From positions 124,001 through 188,000 of the forward strand of contig JAHDVK010000003.1 in assembly GCA_023384675.1 (NCBI GenBank): a stretch of DNA of 64,000 nucleotides, given 5' to 3'. Source of the stretch: Bryobacteraceae bacterium. GTDB taxonomy: Bacteria; Acidobacteriota; Terriglobia; Bryobacterales; Bryobacteraceae. Made by a program: the position numbers and the translations under genes. Shown here one piece after another: positions 1-12,614 of the stretch. Every line of letters starts with the position of its first letter. Position 1 is the stretch's first letter. The notes below the pieces were generated by a model that did no database searches, was not told the origin of the DNA, and was given only the letters and a program-made list of their open reading frames with translations.

Positions 1-2330
<2,330 letters not shown>

Positions 2331-2481
2331 CGTTTGTCTGTTAGATGAATCTCTGTTCGGGGTTTGATTTCAGTCGCGGGACCCGCCACCAGCGTACACC
2401 GGAACGGACACGCCGGGAAACGGCAGGAAACCGGGAAACATCCACGCCTCCCGCGCCCGCCTGCAACGCCGGCCGCCAGCC

Positions 2482-3759
2482 TTATCCGGCTTTCTCCAGC
2501 AGCGACCAGTTGATCTCCTGCGAGAGGACCATCTCCTTGGTGACCAGAAACTCGCGGACCTTCTTATACGAAGGTATGTAGTACATCAGGTCGAGCATGA
2601 GTTCCTCGAGGATCATGCGCAGCCCGCGAGCTCCCACCTTCCTCTGCAGCGCCTGTTCGGCGATACACTCCAGAGCGTCTTCGCTAAACCTTAGCTTAAC
2701 ATTCTCGTACTCAAACATCCGCTGGTACTGCCGGATCACCGAGTTCTTCGGCTTGGTCAGGATCTCCACCAGCGCCGCCCGGTCCAGATCCTCCAGCACC
2801 CCGCATACCGGCATACGCCCGATGAATTCAGGGATGAAGCCGTAGCGGATCAGGTCCTCCGGCTGCATCTGCTCGAGCAGCGTCATGTCGCGATGCTGCG
2901 GCGTCGAACGCCGGAACGCGTCCGTGGTGGGCGTGTCGCTGCCGGACTTGAAGCCCATCGACTTGCGCCCCACCCGGCGGCTGATGATCTTCTCCAGACC
3001 AACAAACGCGCCGCCACAGATAAACAGAATATTAGTCGTATCGATCGGCGTGAACTCCTGGTGCGGATGCTTGCGCCCGCCTTGCGGCGGCACGTTCGCC
3101 ACCGTCCCTTCCAGGATCTTCAGCAGCGCCTGCTGCACGCCTTCGCCCGAGACGTCGCGGGTGATCGACGGGTTTTCGTCCTTGCGGCTTACTTTGTCGA
3201 TCTCATCGATGTAGATGATGCCAGTCTGCGCGCGCTGCACGTCCCAATCGGCGTTCTGCAGCAGCCGCAGAATGATGTTCTCGACATCCTCACCCACGTA
3301 GCCCGCCTCGGTCAGCGTCGTGGCGTCCACAATCGCGAACGGTACATCGAGTATCCGCGCCAGCGTCTGCGCCAGCAGGGTCTTACCCGTGCCCGTGGGG
3401 CCGATCAGCAGAATATTCGACTTGGACAGCTCCACCTCGCCGGCCCGCTGCCGGTTCATCTGAATCCGCTTGTAGTGGTTATAAACGGCGACCGCGAGCT
3501 TCTTCTTGGTCGCGTCCTGCCCGATCACATACTGATCGAGGTACTCGCGGATCTCCAGCGGCTTGGGCAGTTTATGCAGAGCGCCGTAGGGCTTCTCCGG
3601 GCGGTCGTCCTCGAGAATCGAGTTGCAGACCGCGATGCACTCGTCGCAGATATAGGCGCGAGGGTAGTCACTGGGCGAGGAGATAAGCTTCCCCACCACA
3701 TCTTGACTCTTATGGCAAAAGGAACAACGTAGCGTTTCGTCGCTTCCGGACCGCTTCAC
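2482..3759 (-). CDS. clpX: ATP-dependent Clp protease ATP-binding subunit ClpX
   Basis: AAA+ unfoldase that feeds substrates to ClpP. The 425 residues match the family length. The N-terminal zinc-binding domain has Cys12, Cys15, Cys38 and Cys41. Walker A GPTGTGKT is at residues 120-127 and Walker B IIYIDE at 181-186. The tripeptide MGF at 268-270 sits where the ClpP-docking IGF loop lies in other ClpX proteins, so this ClpX probably still works with a ClpP. The start is a GTG at 3757-3759 with AGGAG a few bases upstream. Trigger factor lies 101 bases upstream and lon downstream, but the clpP gene usually found between tig and clpX is absent. Confidence 0.96.
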   Translation of the reverse strand: MKRSGSDETLRCSFCHKSQDVVGKLISSPSDYPRAYICDECIAVCNSILEDDRPEKPYGALHKLPKPLEIREYLDQYVIGQDATKKKLAVAVYNHYKRIQMNRQRAGEVELSKSNILLIGPTGTGKTLLAQTLARILDVPFAIVDATTLTEAGYVGEDVENIILRLLQNADWDVQRAQTGIIYIDEIDKVSRKDENPSITRDVSGEGVQQALLKILEGTVANVPPQGGRKHPHQEFTPIDTTNILFICGGAFVGLEKIISRRVGRKSMGFKSGSDTPTTDAFRRSTPQHRDMTLLEQMQPEDLIRYGFIPEFIGRMPVCGVLEDLDRAALVEILTKPKNSVIRQYQRMFEYENVKLRFSEDALECIAEQALQRKVGARGLRMILEELMLDLMYYIPSYKKVREFLVTKEMVLSQEINWSLLEKAG

Positions 3760-3860
3760 AAAGGCTCCTGAGCTGGGGCCGGGACCAAGCGCCCGCCTCC
3801 TGCTTCCTCGCTTCCTACTCCATTATTCATCTAAATCATCGCCAGGAGCAATGGCCGACT

Positions 3861-5177
3861 TTAGTCCGCCTGCTCTTCTACACCCTGAGACCCTTCCGCT
3901 TCCGGCGCCTGCGCCACCTTCACGGCGTGCTCAAAAAGGAAATTCAGCACCTTCTCCGTGCGAATGCGGTTCGCGATCCGGTTCAGCGAACCGTCTTTTT
4001 CGAGCTTCATCCGGACCGCCGCCACCGGCTCACGCTGCTGCCGCGCCAGCCGCTGCACCTCCGCATCCACTTCATCCTGCGTGGGATAGATCGATTCCCG
4101 GTCCGCGATCTTGCCCAAAACCAGGGAACCACGCACGTCGCGCCGCGCGCGCTCGCCCTGGCTCTCCCGGTACTTGTTCCAGTCGATGCCTTCCGTCAGC
4201 TTCTGGACATCGGCCCCCTGCGCCGCCAGCGTCCGCAGCTGGTTCTCCAGATTCGTCTGAAGCTGTTGATCCACATAGGAATCCGGCACCGGAAAATCGT
4301 GCAGATCAACCAGTTTTTCGATCAGCGCGTTCTTGGCCCCGGTCTGCGCCATGAACTCGCGCTCCCGGAAAATCGCCTTGCGAATCTCGTCGCGCAACTC
4401 CTCCAGTGTGGTGAAATCGCCCACATCCTGGGCGAATTCATCGTTCAACTCCGGCAGTTCCTTTAACCGGATGGTCTTCAGCGTGATGCGGAAGCGCACT
4501 GTCTTGCCGGCCAGGTTTTCCGCCGCGTAATCTTCGGGATAGCTGACTTCCGCTTCCCGCTCGTCGCCCGGCATCGCGCCCCGCAGCGCCTCGCTGAACG
4601 GCGCCATCGTGTTCTCCGAGCCGATTTCGATATTCAGCTCGTCCTGCTTCACCGGCTTGCCGTCGAGCCCGGCGATGGATTCCAACGAAACCAGGCAGTG
4701 GTCGCCGTCCTGCGCCGGGCGCGGGTCCACGTTCACCAGTTCGGCGCGCGATTCACGGATGTCGTTCAGCCGCTTTTCGACATCCTCATCGGTCGCCTCC
4801 GGCTCAGAGTACCCCACCTCCAGCCCGCGGACTTCCTGCAGTTCGAAATCGGCCGCCACTTCGAACAGCGTCTTGAAGTGGACGCCGCCGTCGTCGTGGA
4901 AGTGTACGTCCTTGATCTCGGGACGGCTCACCACCCGCAGGTTCTCCTTCTCGCATTCCTGGTCGATAAACTTCGGGATCAGGTTCTCCAGCACTTCCTG
5001 CCGGATTTCGGCGGCGAAATTCTTGCGGATCACGCTGATGGGCGCCTTTCCAGGCCGGAAGCCCTTCAGATGCGCCTTCTGTTGGACGGTCAGCTCGACT
5101 TTTGAGCTCTCCTCCGCCATCGCCTCAGCCGGGATGGTGATCTCCAGTTCGTGTTTGCAGCCTTCAACTAGTGCCAA
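3861..5177 (-). CDS. tig: Trigger factor, ribosome-associated chaperone and prolyl isomerase
   Basis: Binds at the ribosomal exit tunnel and shields nascent chains. The open frame extends upstream to 5351, but homology begins at ALVEGCKHELEITIP, the usual trigger-factor N-terminus. I therefore place the start at a TTG (5175-5177) preceded by GAGGA, giving 438 residues. The ribosome-binding loop GFRPGKAP is present near residue 43. The middle carries the FKBP-like PPIase domain (about residues 150-240) and the rest is the helical substrate cradle. It starts 22 bases after the ArsR-methyltransferase gene and is followed by clpX, so it is probably co-transcribed with both. Confidence 0.94.
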   Translation of the reverse strand: MALVEGCKHELEITIPAEAMAEESSKVELTVQQKAHLKGFRPGKAPISVIRKNFAAEIRQEVLENLIPKFIDQECEKENLRVVSRPEIKDVHFHDDGGVHFKTLFEVAADFELQEVRGLEVGYSEPEATDEDVEKRLNDIRESRAELVNVDPRPAQDGDHCLVSLESIAGLDGKPVKQDELNIEIGSENTMAPFSEALRGAMPGDEREAEVSYPEDYAAENLAGKTVRFRITLKTIRLKELPELNDEFAQDVGDFTTLEELRDEIRKAIFREREFMAQTGAKNALIEKLVDLHDFPVPDSYVDQQLQTNLENQLRTLAAQGADVQKLTEGIDWNKYRESQGERARRDVRGSLVLGKIADRESIYPTQDEVDAEVQRLARQQREPVAAVRMKLEKDGSLNRIANRIRTEKVLNFLFEHAVKVAQAPEAEGSQGVEEQAD

Positions 5178-5199
5178 TTCGTCAATTCCTCTAACCTTT

Positions 5200-6141
5200 T
5201 CAGTGTCGCATGGGGGCGGGGGGCTTGTCCCCCGTGGCGAGAATCGTTTCCAGATGGGGCGCCTGCTCCTCACGATGGACCAGCGCCGCCTCGCAACCGG
5301 CAAAGCCAGACGCTTCAAGCATTTGGACCAGTTCCGCCTGCGAAAATCCAAGCCAGAGATCGGCGTACAGCTCGCGCGCTTCCTCGAAATGATGCTTCAA
5401 CAGGTCCAGCACCGCGATCCGCCCGCCCGGCTTCAGAATCCGGTATGCCTCGGCCAGCGCGCGCTCCGGATGTGGCGCATGATGCAAAGATTGCGAGAAA
5501 AAGGCCACATCGACGGACCCGCTTTCGATAGGCAGATCTTCCAGGTCGCCCAGCCGGTACTCCAGGTTCGACAGGCCGTGCCTTCGCGCCAGATCCGCGC
5601 CGAATTCCACCATCTTTTCCGAACTGTCCACCGCGATCACGCGCTCGGCCCGCTGCGCAAGCAGTTGAGCCACCACGCCTTCCCCCGCGCCCAGGTCCGC
5701 GATCACCAGTGGCGGCAGCAGCCGGAGCACCGTCTCCGCCAGCCCCTTCCAGGAGCGCCCCGGCACATAATGGCGGCCAAACTTCCCGGCCAGTTCGTCG
5801 AAATAGGCCCGCACGCGGTCGCGCCGCCGGTCGAGCGCCAGCCGCAGAGCCTTTTCGTCCAGCGCCGCCTCGGGAACCTCCGCCGCCCCCTGCCGCAGCA
5901 CCTCGAGCAAGCCTTCCACTTTCATTGTCTTAAGACGGTAGAGCACATGCTTGCCTGTGCGCCGGTCCTCCACCAGATCCTCGGCTCTGAGCTGCGCCAG
6001 ATGGGTCGAAATCGTGCTCTGACCCAGCGAAAGTATCTCCTGCAGCTCGGAAACCGACAATTCCTCACGCTCCAGCAGCAACAGCAGCCGCAGCCGGTTC
6101 GGATCGGCCAGTAAACGAAATGTTTTGAGGATTGACGGCAC
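5200..6141 (-). CDS. ArsR-family HTH regulator fused to a SAM methyltransferase domain (SahR-like)
   Basis: A 313-residue two-domain protein. Residues about 8-75 form an ArsR winged helix ([14 protein letters not shown], then a recognition helix around [11 protein letters not shown]). Residues about 130-300 form a class I methyltransferase with the SAM-binding motif DLGAGEG and the later [13 protein letters not shown] and LKPGGR stretches. The start is a GTG (6139-6141). It is transcribed divergently from ahcY, 134 bases away, with an inverted repeat in the gap. This architecture and location fit SahR-type regulators, which sense S-adenosylhomocysteine and control SAM-cycle genes. That function is inferred from family knowledge and context. 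A free-standing methyltransferase with its own HTH is the alternative. No metal-binding ArsR cysteine motif is evident. Confidence 0.85.
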   Translation of the reverse strand: MPSILKTFRLLADPNRLRLLLLLEREELSVSELQEILSLGQSTISTHLAQLRAEDLVEDRRTGKHVLYRLKTMKVEGLLEVLRQGAAEVPEAALDEKALRLALDRRRDRVRAYFDELAGKFGRHYVPGRSWKGLAETVLRLLPPLVIADLGAGEGVVAQLLAQRAERVIAVDSSEKMVEFGADLARRHGLSNLEYRLGDLEDLPIESGSVDVAFFSQSLHHAPHPERALAEAYRILKPGGRIAVLDLLKHHFEEARELYADLWLGFSQAELVQMLEASGFAGCEAALVHREEQAPHLETILATGDKPPAPMRH

Positions 6142-6157
6142 GGGCAGACATCATCTA

Positions 6158-6173
6158 TGATAGCAACGTATCA
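6158..6173. promoter_or_regulatory. Inverted repeat TGATA-N6-TATCA, candidate operator between the ArsR-type regulator and ahcY
   Basis: A perfect 5-base inverted repeat with a 6-base spacer lies in the 134-base divergent intergenic region, 16 bases upstream of the regulator start. AT-rich dyads of this kind are usual ArsR-family operators. The role in controlling both ahcY and the regulator is inferred. Confidence 0.45.
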
Positions 6174-6218
6174 CGATTTGTCGATAGGAAGATTAACCAG
6201 ACCGGCACGAATCGTAGG

Positions 6219-6252
6219 GCGGGCTTCGGCCCGCGCGGAGCTTCAGCTCCGC
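6219..6252 (+). promoter_or_regulatory. Two tandem GC-rich hairpins in the ahcY leader
   Basis: The first hairpin is GCGGGC-TTCG-GCCCGC (6219-6234). The second is GCGGAGC-TTCA-GCTCCGC (6235-6252) and abuts it directly. Both have perfect stems and stable tetraloop-like loops. They end 12 bases before the AGAGGAG ribosome-binding site of ahcY. There is no T-run after them. They could be an mRNA-stabilising leader, a dispersed palindromic element, or part of an unrecognised cis-regulator. They do not match the SAH riboswitch core that I know. Confidence 0.5.
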
Positions 6253-6275
6253 CAACTTCTTGCAGAGGAGCACGG

Positions 6276-7703
<1,428 letters not shown>

Positions 7704-7725
7704 TCCTCGCTCCATCCACTACAAA

Positions 7726-7760
7726 CAAGGCCGGCCCTCCGGGGACCGGCCTTGCGTTTT
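7726..7760 (+). terminator. Rho-independent terminator after ahcY
   Basis: A 9-base stem CAAGGCCGG/CCGGCCTTG (7726-7734 with 7746-7754) with an 11-base loop, followed by GCG and TTTT. It starts 22 bases after the ahcY stop codon and lies before the convergent lptB gene end. Confidence 0.85.
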
Positions 7761-7799
7761 CCAGATAGGACTTGTCCACTACGGAGCACGCCCGGCGCC

Positions 7800-8546
7800 T
7801 TATCCCCCCAGCGCAAACCCCTCCCCCAGATAAACCCGCCGCACTTCATCATCCAGCGCCAGCGCCGACGGCGTGCCCGCGCGAAAAATGCGCCCGTCGT
7901 TGATGATGTAAGCGCGGTCGGTCACCGCCAGCGTTTCGCGCACGTTGTGGTCCGTGATCAGAACCCCAATGCCGGTCGTCCGCAGCTCCGCGATGATCTT
8001 CTGCAGTTCGATCACCTGAATCGGATCGATGCCCGAGAACGGCTCGTCCAGCAGCAGGAACTCGGGCTGAATCGAGAGCGACCGCGCAATCTCCACGCGC
8101 CGCCGCTCGCCGCCCGACAGCATGTAGCCCTTGTTGTGCCGGACCTTATCAAGGCCCATCTGTTCGATGAGCGATTCCAGCCGCTCGCGCCGCTCATGCT
8201 CCGGAATCGGCAGCGTCTCCAGAATTGCGCGCAGATTGTCCTCCACGCTCAGTTTCCGGAACACTGAAGGCTCCTGCGGCAGATAGCTGATGCCGGCGCG
8301 CGCCCGCTGGAACATGGCCAGCGGAGTGATGTCGCGGTCGTCCAGCAGAACCCGGCCCGAGTCCGGCGTCACCAGCCCCACGATCATGTAGAACGATGTC
8401 GTCTTGCCCGCGCCGTTCGGCCCCAACAGGCCCACCACTTCACCCACCGCCACCGATACCGATACGCCGTCCACCACGCGCCGTCCGCGGTAGGTTTTGG
8501 TGACATCCTGAGTGCGCAGGGTCCGGGGCGGGGCGGGTGAAGACAC
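7800..8546 (-). CDS. lptB: LPS export ABC transporter ATP-binding protein LptB
   Basis: Cytoplasmic ATPase that, with LptF and LptG, drives lipopolysaccharide from the inner membrane to the periplasmic Lpt bridge. The 248 residues have Walker [10 protein letters not shown] (about 41-49), the Q-loop in YLPQEPSVF, the signature [13 protein letters not shown], Walker B FLLLDEP and the H-loop in ITDHNVRE. The [17 protein letters not shown] stretch is characteristic of LptB rather than amino-acid transport ATPases. The start is a GTG (8544-8546) without a strong ribosome-binding site. The usual partners lptA and lptC are not adjacent; a DinB-like gene lies upstream instead. Confidence 0.92.
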   Translation of the reverse strand: MSSPAPPRTLRTQDVTKTYRGRRVVDGVSVSVAVGEVVGLLGPNGAGKTTSFYMIVGLVTPDSGRVLLDDRDITPLAMFQRARAGISYLPQEPSVFRKLSVEDNLRAILETLPIPEHERRERLESLIEQMGLDKVRHNKGYMLSGGERRRVEIARSLSIQPEFLLLDEPFSGIDPIQVIELQKIIAELRTTGIGVLITDHNVRETLAVTDRAYIINDGRIFRAGTPSALALDDEVRRVYLGEGFALGG

Positions 8547-8573
8547 AGCGGTTATTGTCCCAGATCGCGCCCG

Positions 8574-9092
8574 CTACGGGCGATCCGCGCCTCCCTGGCT
8601 CCTGCCGCCTCCGCTCAGGTGGCGGTAGAAACCGAGATCCTCGCCCGTCGCCGCCTTCGTCAGCAGCAGGACTTGGCCCGTATGCATCGCGAAATGCTCC
8701 ACCACGTGATAGACGGCTTCCAGCACCGTCACCTCGTAGTTCTGCGGCTTCACCTTCTCGCCGAGCCGCTGTTCGCTCAGCCCCGCGATCGCCGCGCACG
8801 CCTCCTCCACCGTGGACCGCAGCCGCGCCAGCATCTGCTCGCGCGTGACTCCGCCCCGGGCGGCAAACTCTTCGTCGCGCTTCCGGAGATCCGGCTCCCC
8901 CGCCACGCCCGCGAGAATCCACTGCCGGACATTCCCCGCCAGGTGCAGGCACAGATTGCCGCACGAATTTGACGCTTCGTTCGGCCGCGCCCAGATCTGA
9001 TCCTCGCTGAGTTGGCCCAGGCAGACCTCAATCCGCTCCAGGCACTGCCGGAGTTTGCAGATCGAGAATCGCTTGAACTCCTCAGCAATCAT
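8574..9092 (-). CDS. DinB/DUF1572-like putative metal-dependent four-helix protein
   Basis: A 172-residue protein of the DinB superfamily, four-helix bundles that bind a metal through histidines and include thiol-dependent transferases. Likely ligands are the His in CLHLAGNVRQW (about residue 50) and the His residues in YHVVEHFAMHTGQ (about 128-137), which follow the family pattern. The substrate is unknown. Because Bryobacter-like bacteria seem to make bacillithiol (bshC lies at 49548), a thiol transferase role is possible, but nothing in the sequence proves it. The gene ends 28 bases upstream of lptB on the same strand. Confidence 0.75.
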   Translation of the reverse strand: MIAEEFKRFSICKLRQCLERIEVCLGQLSEDQIWARPNEASNSCGNLCLHLAGNVRQWILAGVAGEPDLRKRDEEFAARGGVTREQMLARLRSTVEEACAAIAGLSEQRLGEKVKPQNYEVTVLEAVYHVVEHFAMHTGQVLLLTKAATGEDLGFYRHLSGGGRSQGGADRP

Positions 9093-9170
9093 CGCGGCAC
9101 GCTCCGCGCGCCCGCCGGTTCACAACGGCGGCTGGATCGTGGCGCATGTCCCAGCCGCCAAACGCGCCCC

Positions 9171-10487
9171 TCACAGAATCTGGTCCGACCAGCTCTCCAG
9201 CACCGCCTTCACCTTCTGGCAGAATTGATCGGCCAGCGCGCCATCGATCAACCGGTGGTCGAACGTCAGCGCCAGGTAAGCCATCGAACGGATCGCGATC
9301 GCATCGCCGATCACCACCGGAGCCTTCTCGATCGCGCCCACGCCCAGGATCGCCACCTGCGGCTGATTGATCACCGGCGTGGCGAACAGGCTGCCGAACG
9401 AACCGAAGTTCGTGATCGAGAACGTGCCGCCCTGCACTTCGTCCGGCTTCAACTGCCGCGAACGCGCCCGCGAGGCCAAATCCACGATCGAGCGCTGCAG
9501 CCCGACGATATTCTTCTCGTCCGCGCCGCGGATCACCGGCACAATCAGCCCGTTCTCCAGCGCCACCGCGATGCCGATGTTCACTTCGTTGTGATAGAGG
9601 ACATTGGTCCCCTCAATCGAAGCGTTCACCACGGGGAACTGCCGCAGCGCCTCCACCGCCGCGCGCGTGATGAAGGGCAGGAACGTCAGCCCGAAACCGT
9701 AGCGTTGCTGGAAATCGTCCTTCGCCTTCGCGCGCACCTGCGCGATCTTGGTCATGTCCACGCGATGCACCGTCGTGACATGGGCCGAGGTGCGCTTCGA
9801 GTGGATCATGTGCTCGGCGATCTTCGCCCGCATGATCGACATCGGCTCCACGCGCGTGCGCGGCGGCACGGGCTTGGTGGCAGGGGCCGGTTCGGCCTTC
9901 GCTTCGGCCGCCGGCCTCGCCGGTTCCTCAGCCTTCGCGGCGGGCGCGGTTTCGGCCGGCGCGCCTTTGCCGATGACGGCCTCGAGATCGGCCCGCGTGA
10001 TGCGTCCGCCCGCACCGGTTCCTTTCACCGTCTTCAGGTCGATGTTGTTCTCGCGCGCCATGCGCCGCACCAGCGGCGAGACCGGGCCGGAGAATTCTTC
10101 TTCGTCGCCCTTGGCCTCCGCCGGAGTCTCAGCTTCGGCGGGCTTCGGCTCTTCCTTGGGCTCTTCCTGTTTGGCTTCTTCCTTCGGCGGCTCGTCCGGC
10201 TTCGGCTCTTCCTTCTTTTCTTCTGCTGCCGGCGCCGCGGCCGCCGCGCCGTCGCCCTCGCCGACGCGCGCCACCACGGCGTTCACCTGCACGGTATCGC
10301 CTTCCTGCGCCAGGATCTCGGTCAGCGTGCCCGCCGCGGGCGAAGGGATCTCGGTGTCCACCTTATCGGTGGAAATCTCGAACAGCGGCTCGTCGCGCTC
10401 CACCTTGTCGCCCACTTTCTTGAGCCACTTGGTCAGCGTCCCTTCCACAATGCTCTCGCCCATCTGGGGCATTACGACATCGGCCAT
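9171..10487 (-). CDS. Dihydrolipoamide acyltransferase (E2) of a 2-oxo acid dehydrogenase complex
   Basis: E2 core of a 2-oxo acid dehydrogenase complex; it moves the acyl group from lipoate to CoA. The start is the ATG at 10485-10487 with GGAG 8 bases upstream, giving 438 residues. Residues 1-75 are a lipoyl domain with the modified Lys in EISTDKVDTEIP. A long Ala/Glu/Lys/Pro linker follows, then a peripheral-subunit-binding domain (SPLVRRMARENNIDL) and the catalytic domain ending in DHRLIDGALADQF. The composition resembles succinyltransferase-type or branched-chain E2 proteins and I cannot tell them apart. It follows lipB and lpd in one probable operon; the E1 gene is not in the window. Confidence 0.93.
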   Translation of the reverse strand: MADVVMPQMGESIVEGTLTKWLKKVGDKVERDEPLFEISTDKVDTEIPSPAAGTLTEILAQEGDTVQVNAVVARVGEGDGAAAAAPAAEEKKEEPKPDEPPKEEAKQEEPKEEPKPAEAETPAEAKGDEEEFSGPVSPLVRRMARENNIDLKTVKGTGAGGRITRADLEAVIGKGAPAETAPAAKAEEPARPAAEAKAEPAPATKPVPPRTRVEPMSIMRAKIAEHMIHSKRTSAHVTTVHRVDMTKIAQVRAKAKDDFQQRYGFGLTFLPFITRAAVEALRQFPVVNASIEGTNVLYHNEVNIGIAVALENGLIVPVIRGADEKNIVGLQRSIVDLASRARSRQLKPDEVQGGTFSITNFGSFGSLFATPVINQPQVAILGVGAIEKAPVVIGDAIAIRSMAYLALTFDHRLIDGALADQFCQKVKAVLESWSDQIL

Positions 10488-10510
10488 GGCAAAATCTCCG
10501 TTCCTCAATC

Positions 10511-11185
10511 CTATGCCGGCGGCCGGGCGAGCGCCGGCTCGCCCAACCCGGCGGGTTCGTATTCAAAGACCTCGGCGAATGCCGCGGCCAGCGCTTCCAG
10601 CACCGCGCCGCGCTCCGCGCGAACGCCCAGTTTCTCCATCGACGTCACCGGCCGCCGCAGGCCGCACGGGACGATGTACTCGAAAAACCGCAAATCCGTG
10701 GTCCAGTTCAGCGCGAATCCGTGCGTGGTCACCCAGCGGCTGATATGGACCCCCATCGCGCAGATCTTCGCGCCTTCCACCCACACGCCCGTCGCGCTCG
10801 CGTCCCGCGCGCCCGTAACGCCAAACCGCCGCAGCGCCCGCAGCACCACGTCTTCGAGCCCGCGGATATACGCCACCACGTCGCGCTTCCACCCGCGCAG
10901 ATCGACCACCGGATATCCGACAATCTGTCCGGGCCCGTGATAGGTGATGTCGCCCCCGCGGTCGATCTCCACCAGGTCGATGCCCAGTCCGGCCAGCCGC
11001 TCCGGGCTCACCAGCAGATTCTCCGTATGCGCGTTTCGTCCCAACGTCAATACATGTGGATGCTCGAGCAGCAACAGTTGATCCGCGCCCTCGCCGCGCT
11101 TGCGCTGTTCCGCCAGCTCGCGCTGCAGCGCCCACGCTTCGCGATACGGCATCAACCCCAGGTCTCGAACCGCGAGCTTACGCAT
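10511..11185 (-). CDS. lipB: Octanoyl-[acyl-carrier-protein]:protein N-octanoyltransferase LipB
   Basis: Transfers octanoate from acyl carrier protein to lipoyl domains, the first step of lipoate assembly. The 224 residues carry the family block DRGGDITYHGPGQIVGYP (about 77-94), the catalytic Lys in GAKICAMG and the catalytic Cys in IVPCG. It overlaps the end of lpd by 8 bases and ends 23 bases before the E2 gene. Its product probably modifies the E2 lipoyl domain encoded by the next gene. lipA is not in the window. Confidence 0.95.
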   Translation of the reverse strand: MRKLAVRDLGLMPYREAWALQRELAEQRKRGEGADQLLLLEHPHVLTLGRNAHTENLLVSPERLAGLGIDLVEIDRGGDITYHGPGQIVGYPVVDLRGWKRDVVAYIRGLEDVVLRALRRFGVTGARDASATGVWVEGAKICAMGVHISRWVTTHGFALNWTTDLRFFEYIVPCGLRRPVTSMEKLGVRAERGAVLEALAAAFAEVFEYEPAGLGEPALARPPA

Positions 11186-12572
11186 TGATCGCCAGGCCGT
11201 ACACGTTGTTGAAGGCTTCTCCCACGGCTTCGTAGAGCGTCGGGTGGGCGTGAATCGTGTGGATCATCGTGTCCACGGTAGCTTCGGCCTCCATCGCCGC
11301 CACCGCTTCGGCGATCAGTTCGTAGCCGTGCGGGCCGATGATATGAACGCCGAGGATCTCGCCGTACTTGGCGTCGGCCACCACTTTGACGAACCCGTCG
11401 TGGCTGCCCAGAATCGAGGCTTTCGAGTTCCCCAGGAACGGAAATTTGCCGATTTTGACGTCATAACCGGCCTCTTTGGCCTGTTTTTCCGTCAATCCGA
11501 CGCTCCCGATGCCCGGTTCGGTATAGGTCGCGCCCGGAATCCGCCGCTTGTTGATCGGCACCGCTTCCTTCCCTGCGATGTGCGCCACCGCCACCATGCC
11601 TTCCATCGTGGCGACATGCGCCAGCTGCGGCGTGCCGGCGACGATGTCGCCGATCGCATACACGCCCGCCTCGCCCGTGCGCTGGTAAGGATCCACCTTC
11701 ACAAAGCCGCGGTCCAATTCCACCTTCGTATTCTCGATGCCCACATTGTCGGTGTTCGGCTTGCGCCCCACGGCCACCAGCAGCGTGTCGCCTTCCACTT
11801 CCTCGGTGGCGCCCGAGGCGAGCTGCACCTTCAGCTTCACTCCGCCGTCGTGCTTGTGCACTTCCAGGACCTTCGCGCCCGGCTCGCAGTTGATCTTCTG
11901 CTTCTTGAAGCTGCGCAGGAGTTCCTTGCTGACGTCCTCGTCCTCCACTGGCACCAGCCGCGGCAGCATCTCGAAAACCGTCACGTCCGAGCCGAACCGC
12001 TTGAAAATCGAAGCGAATTCCACACCCACCGCGCCCGCCCCGATCACCAGCAGGCGCTTCGGAACCTCGCGCATCTGCAGGATCTCGACATTCGTCACCA
12101 CGCGAGGCGCGTCGATTTCGAGATTCGGCAGCATCCGCGCCTCGGACCCGGTGGCCAGGATCACCGCCTCTCCCTCGATCACGCGCTTCTCGCCGTCGTT
12201 CGTCACCTCGACCTTGCCGCCGCCCAGCAGCCTGCCGAAGCCCTGGATCACTTCCACCTTGTTCTTCTTCATCAGCATGCCCACGCCGCCGGCGTGCTTG
12301 CTGACGATCTTGTCCTTGCGCTCCAGCACCTTGGCCAGATCGAGCCGCGGATCCTGACAATAGATGCCCTGCTCCTCGGAATGCTGAAAATAGTCCCACA
12401 CCTCGGCAGTGTGCAAGAGGGCCTTGGTCGGCACGCAGCCTACATGGAGACAGGTGCCTCCGAGCTTCGGATCTTTCTCAATCAGGGCGGTCTTCAGGCC
12501 GTACTGGCCTGCGCGAATCGCAGCGGAATAGCCCCCCGGACCGCTGCCGATGACGATCACGTCGTAGGACAT
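11178..12572 (-). CDS. lpdA: Dihydrolipoyl dehydrogenase (E3)
   Basis: FAD-dependent E3 that reoxidises the dihydrolipoamide of 2-oxo acid dehydrogenase complexes, reducing NAD. The 464 residues begin with the FAD-binding motif GSGPGGYSAA. The redox-active pair is in GGTCLHVGCVPTK (about 39-51), the NAD motif is GAGAVGVEFAS, and the dimer-interface His-Glu region is HAHPTLYEAVGEAF near the C-terminus. It is the first gene of the lpd-lipB-E2 unit. The start lies 42 bases from the divergent POTRA gene, so the two may share a promoter region. Confidence 0.96.
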   Translation of the reverse strand: MSYDVIVIGSGPGGYSAAIRAGQYGLKTALIEKDPKLGGTCLHVGCVPTKALLHTAEVWDYFQHSEEQGIYCQDPRLDLAKVLERKDKIVSKHAGGVGMLMKKNKVEVIQGFGRLLGGGKVEVTNDGEKRVIEGEAVILATGSEARMLPNLEIDAPRVVTNVEILQMREVPKRLLVIGAGAVGVEFASIFKRFGSDVTVFEMLPRLVPVEDEDVSKELLRSFKKQKINCEPGAKVLEVHKHDGGVKLKVQLASGATEEVEGDTLLVAVGRKPNTDNVGIENTKVELDRGFVKVDPYQRTGEAGVYAIGDIVAGTPQLAHVATMEGMVAVAHIAGKEAVPINKRRIPGATYTEPGIGSVGLTEKQAKEAGYDVKIGKFPFLGNSKASILGSHDGFVKVVADAKYGEILGVHIIGPHGYELIAEAVAAMEAEATVDTMIHTIHAHPTLYEAVGEAFNNVYGLAINA

Positions 12573-12614
12573 CTATCCCAGTGTAGCATCGGCATTTGCA
12601 CGCATAATGGAGGT

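Noticed and set aside
5178-5351. N-terminal extension of trigger factor to 5351
   Set aside because: Family similarity starts at residue 59 of that frame, and a TTG with GAGGA fits the usual N-terminus. The extension would overlap the regulator gene.
6132-6275. Start of ahcY at 6132
   Set aside because: The added residues are unlike the family and would cover the regulatory gap. The ATG at 6276 has a good ribosome-binding site.
11100-12614. Long upstream extension of the POTRA gene frame (938 residues in all)
   Set aside because: The extension is antisense to lpdA and has no signal peptide at its start. The signal peptide begins at the ATG at 12615.
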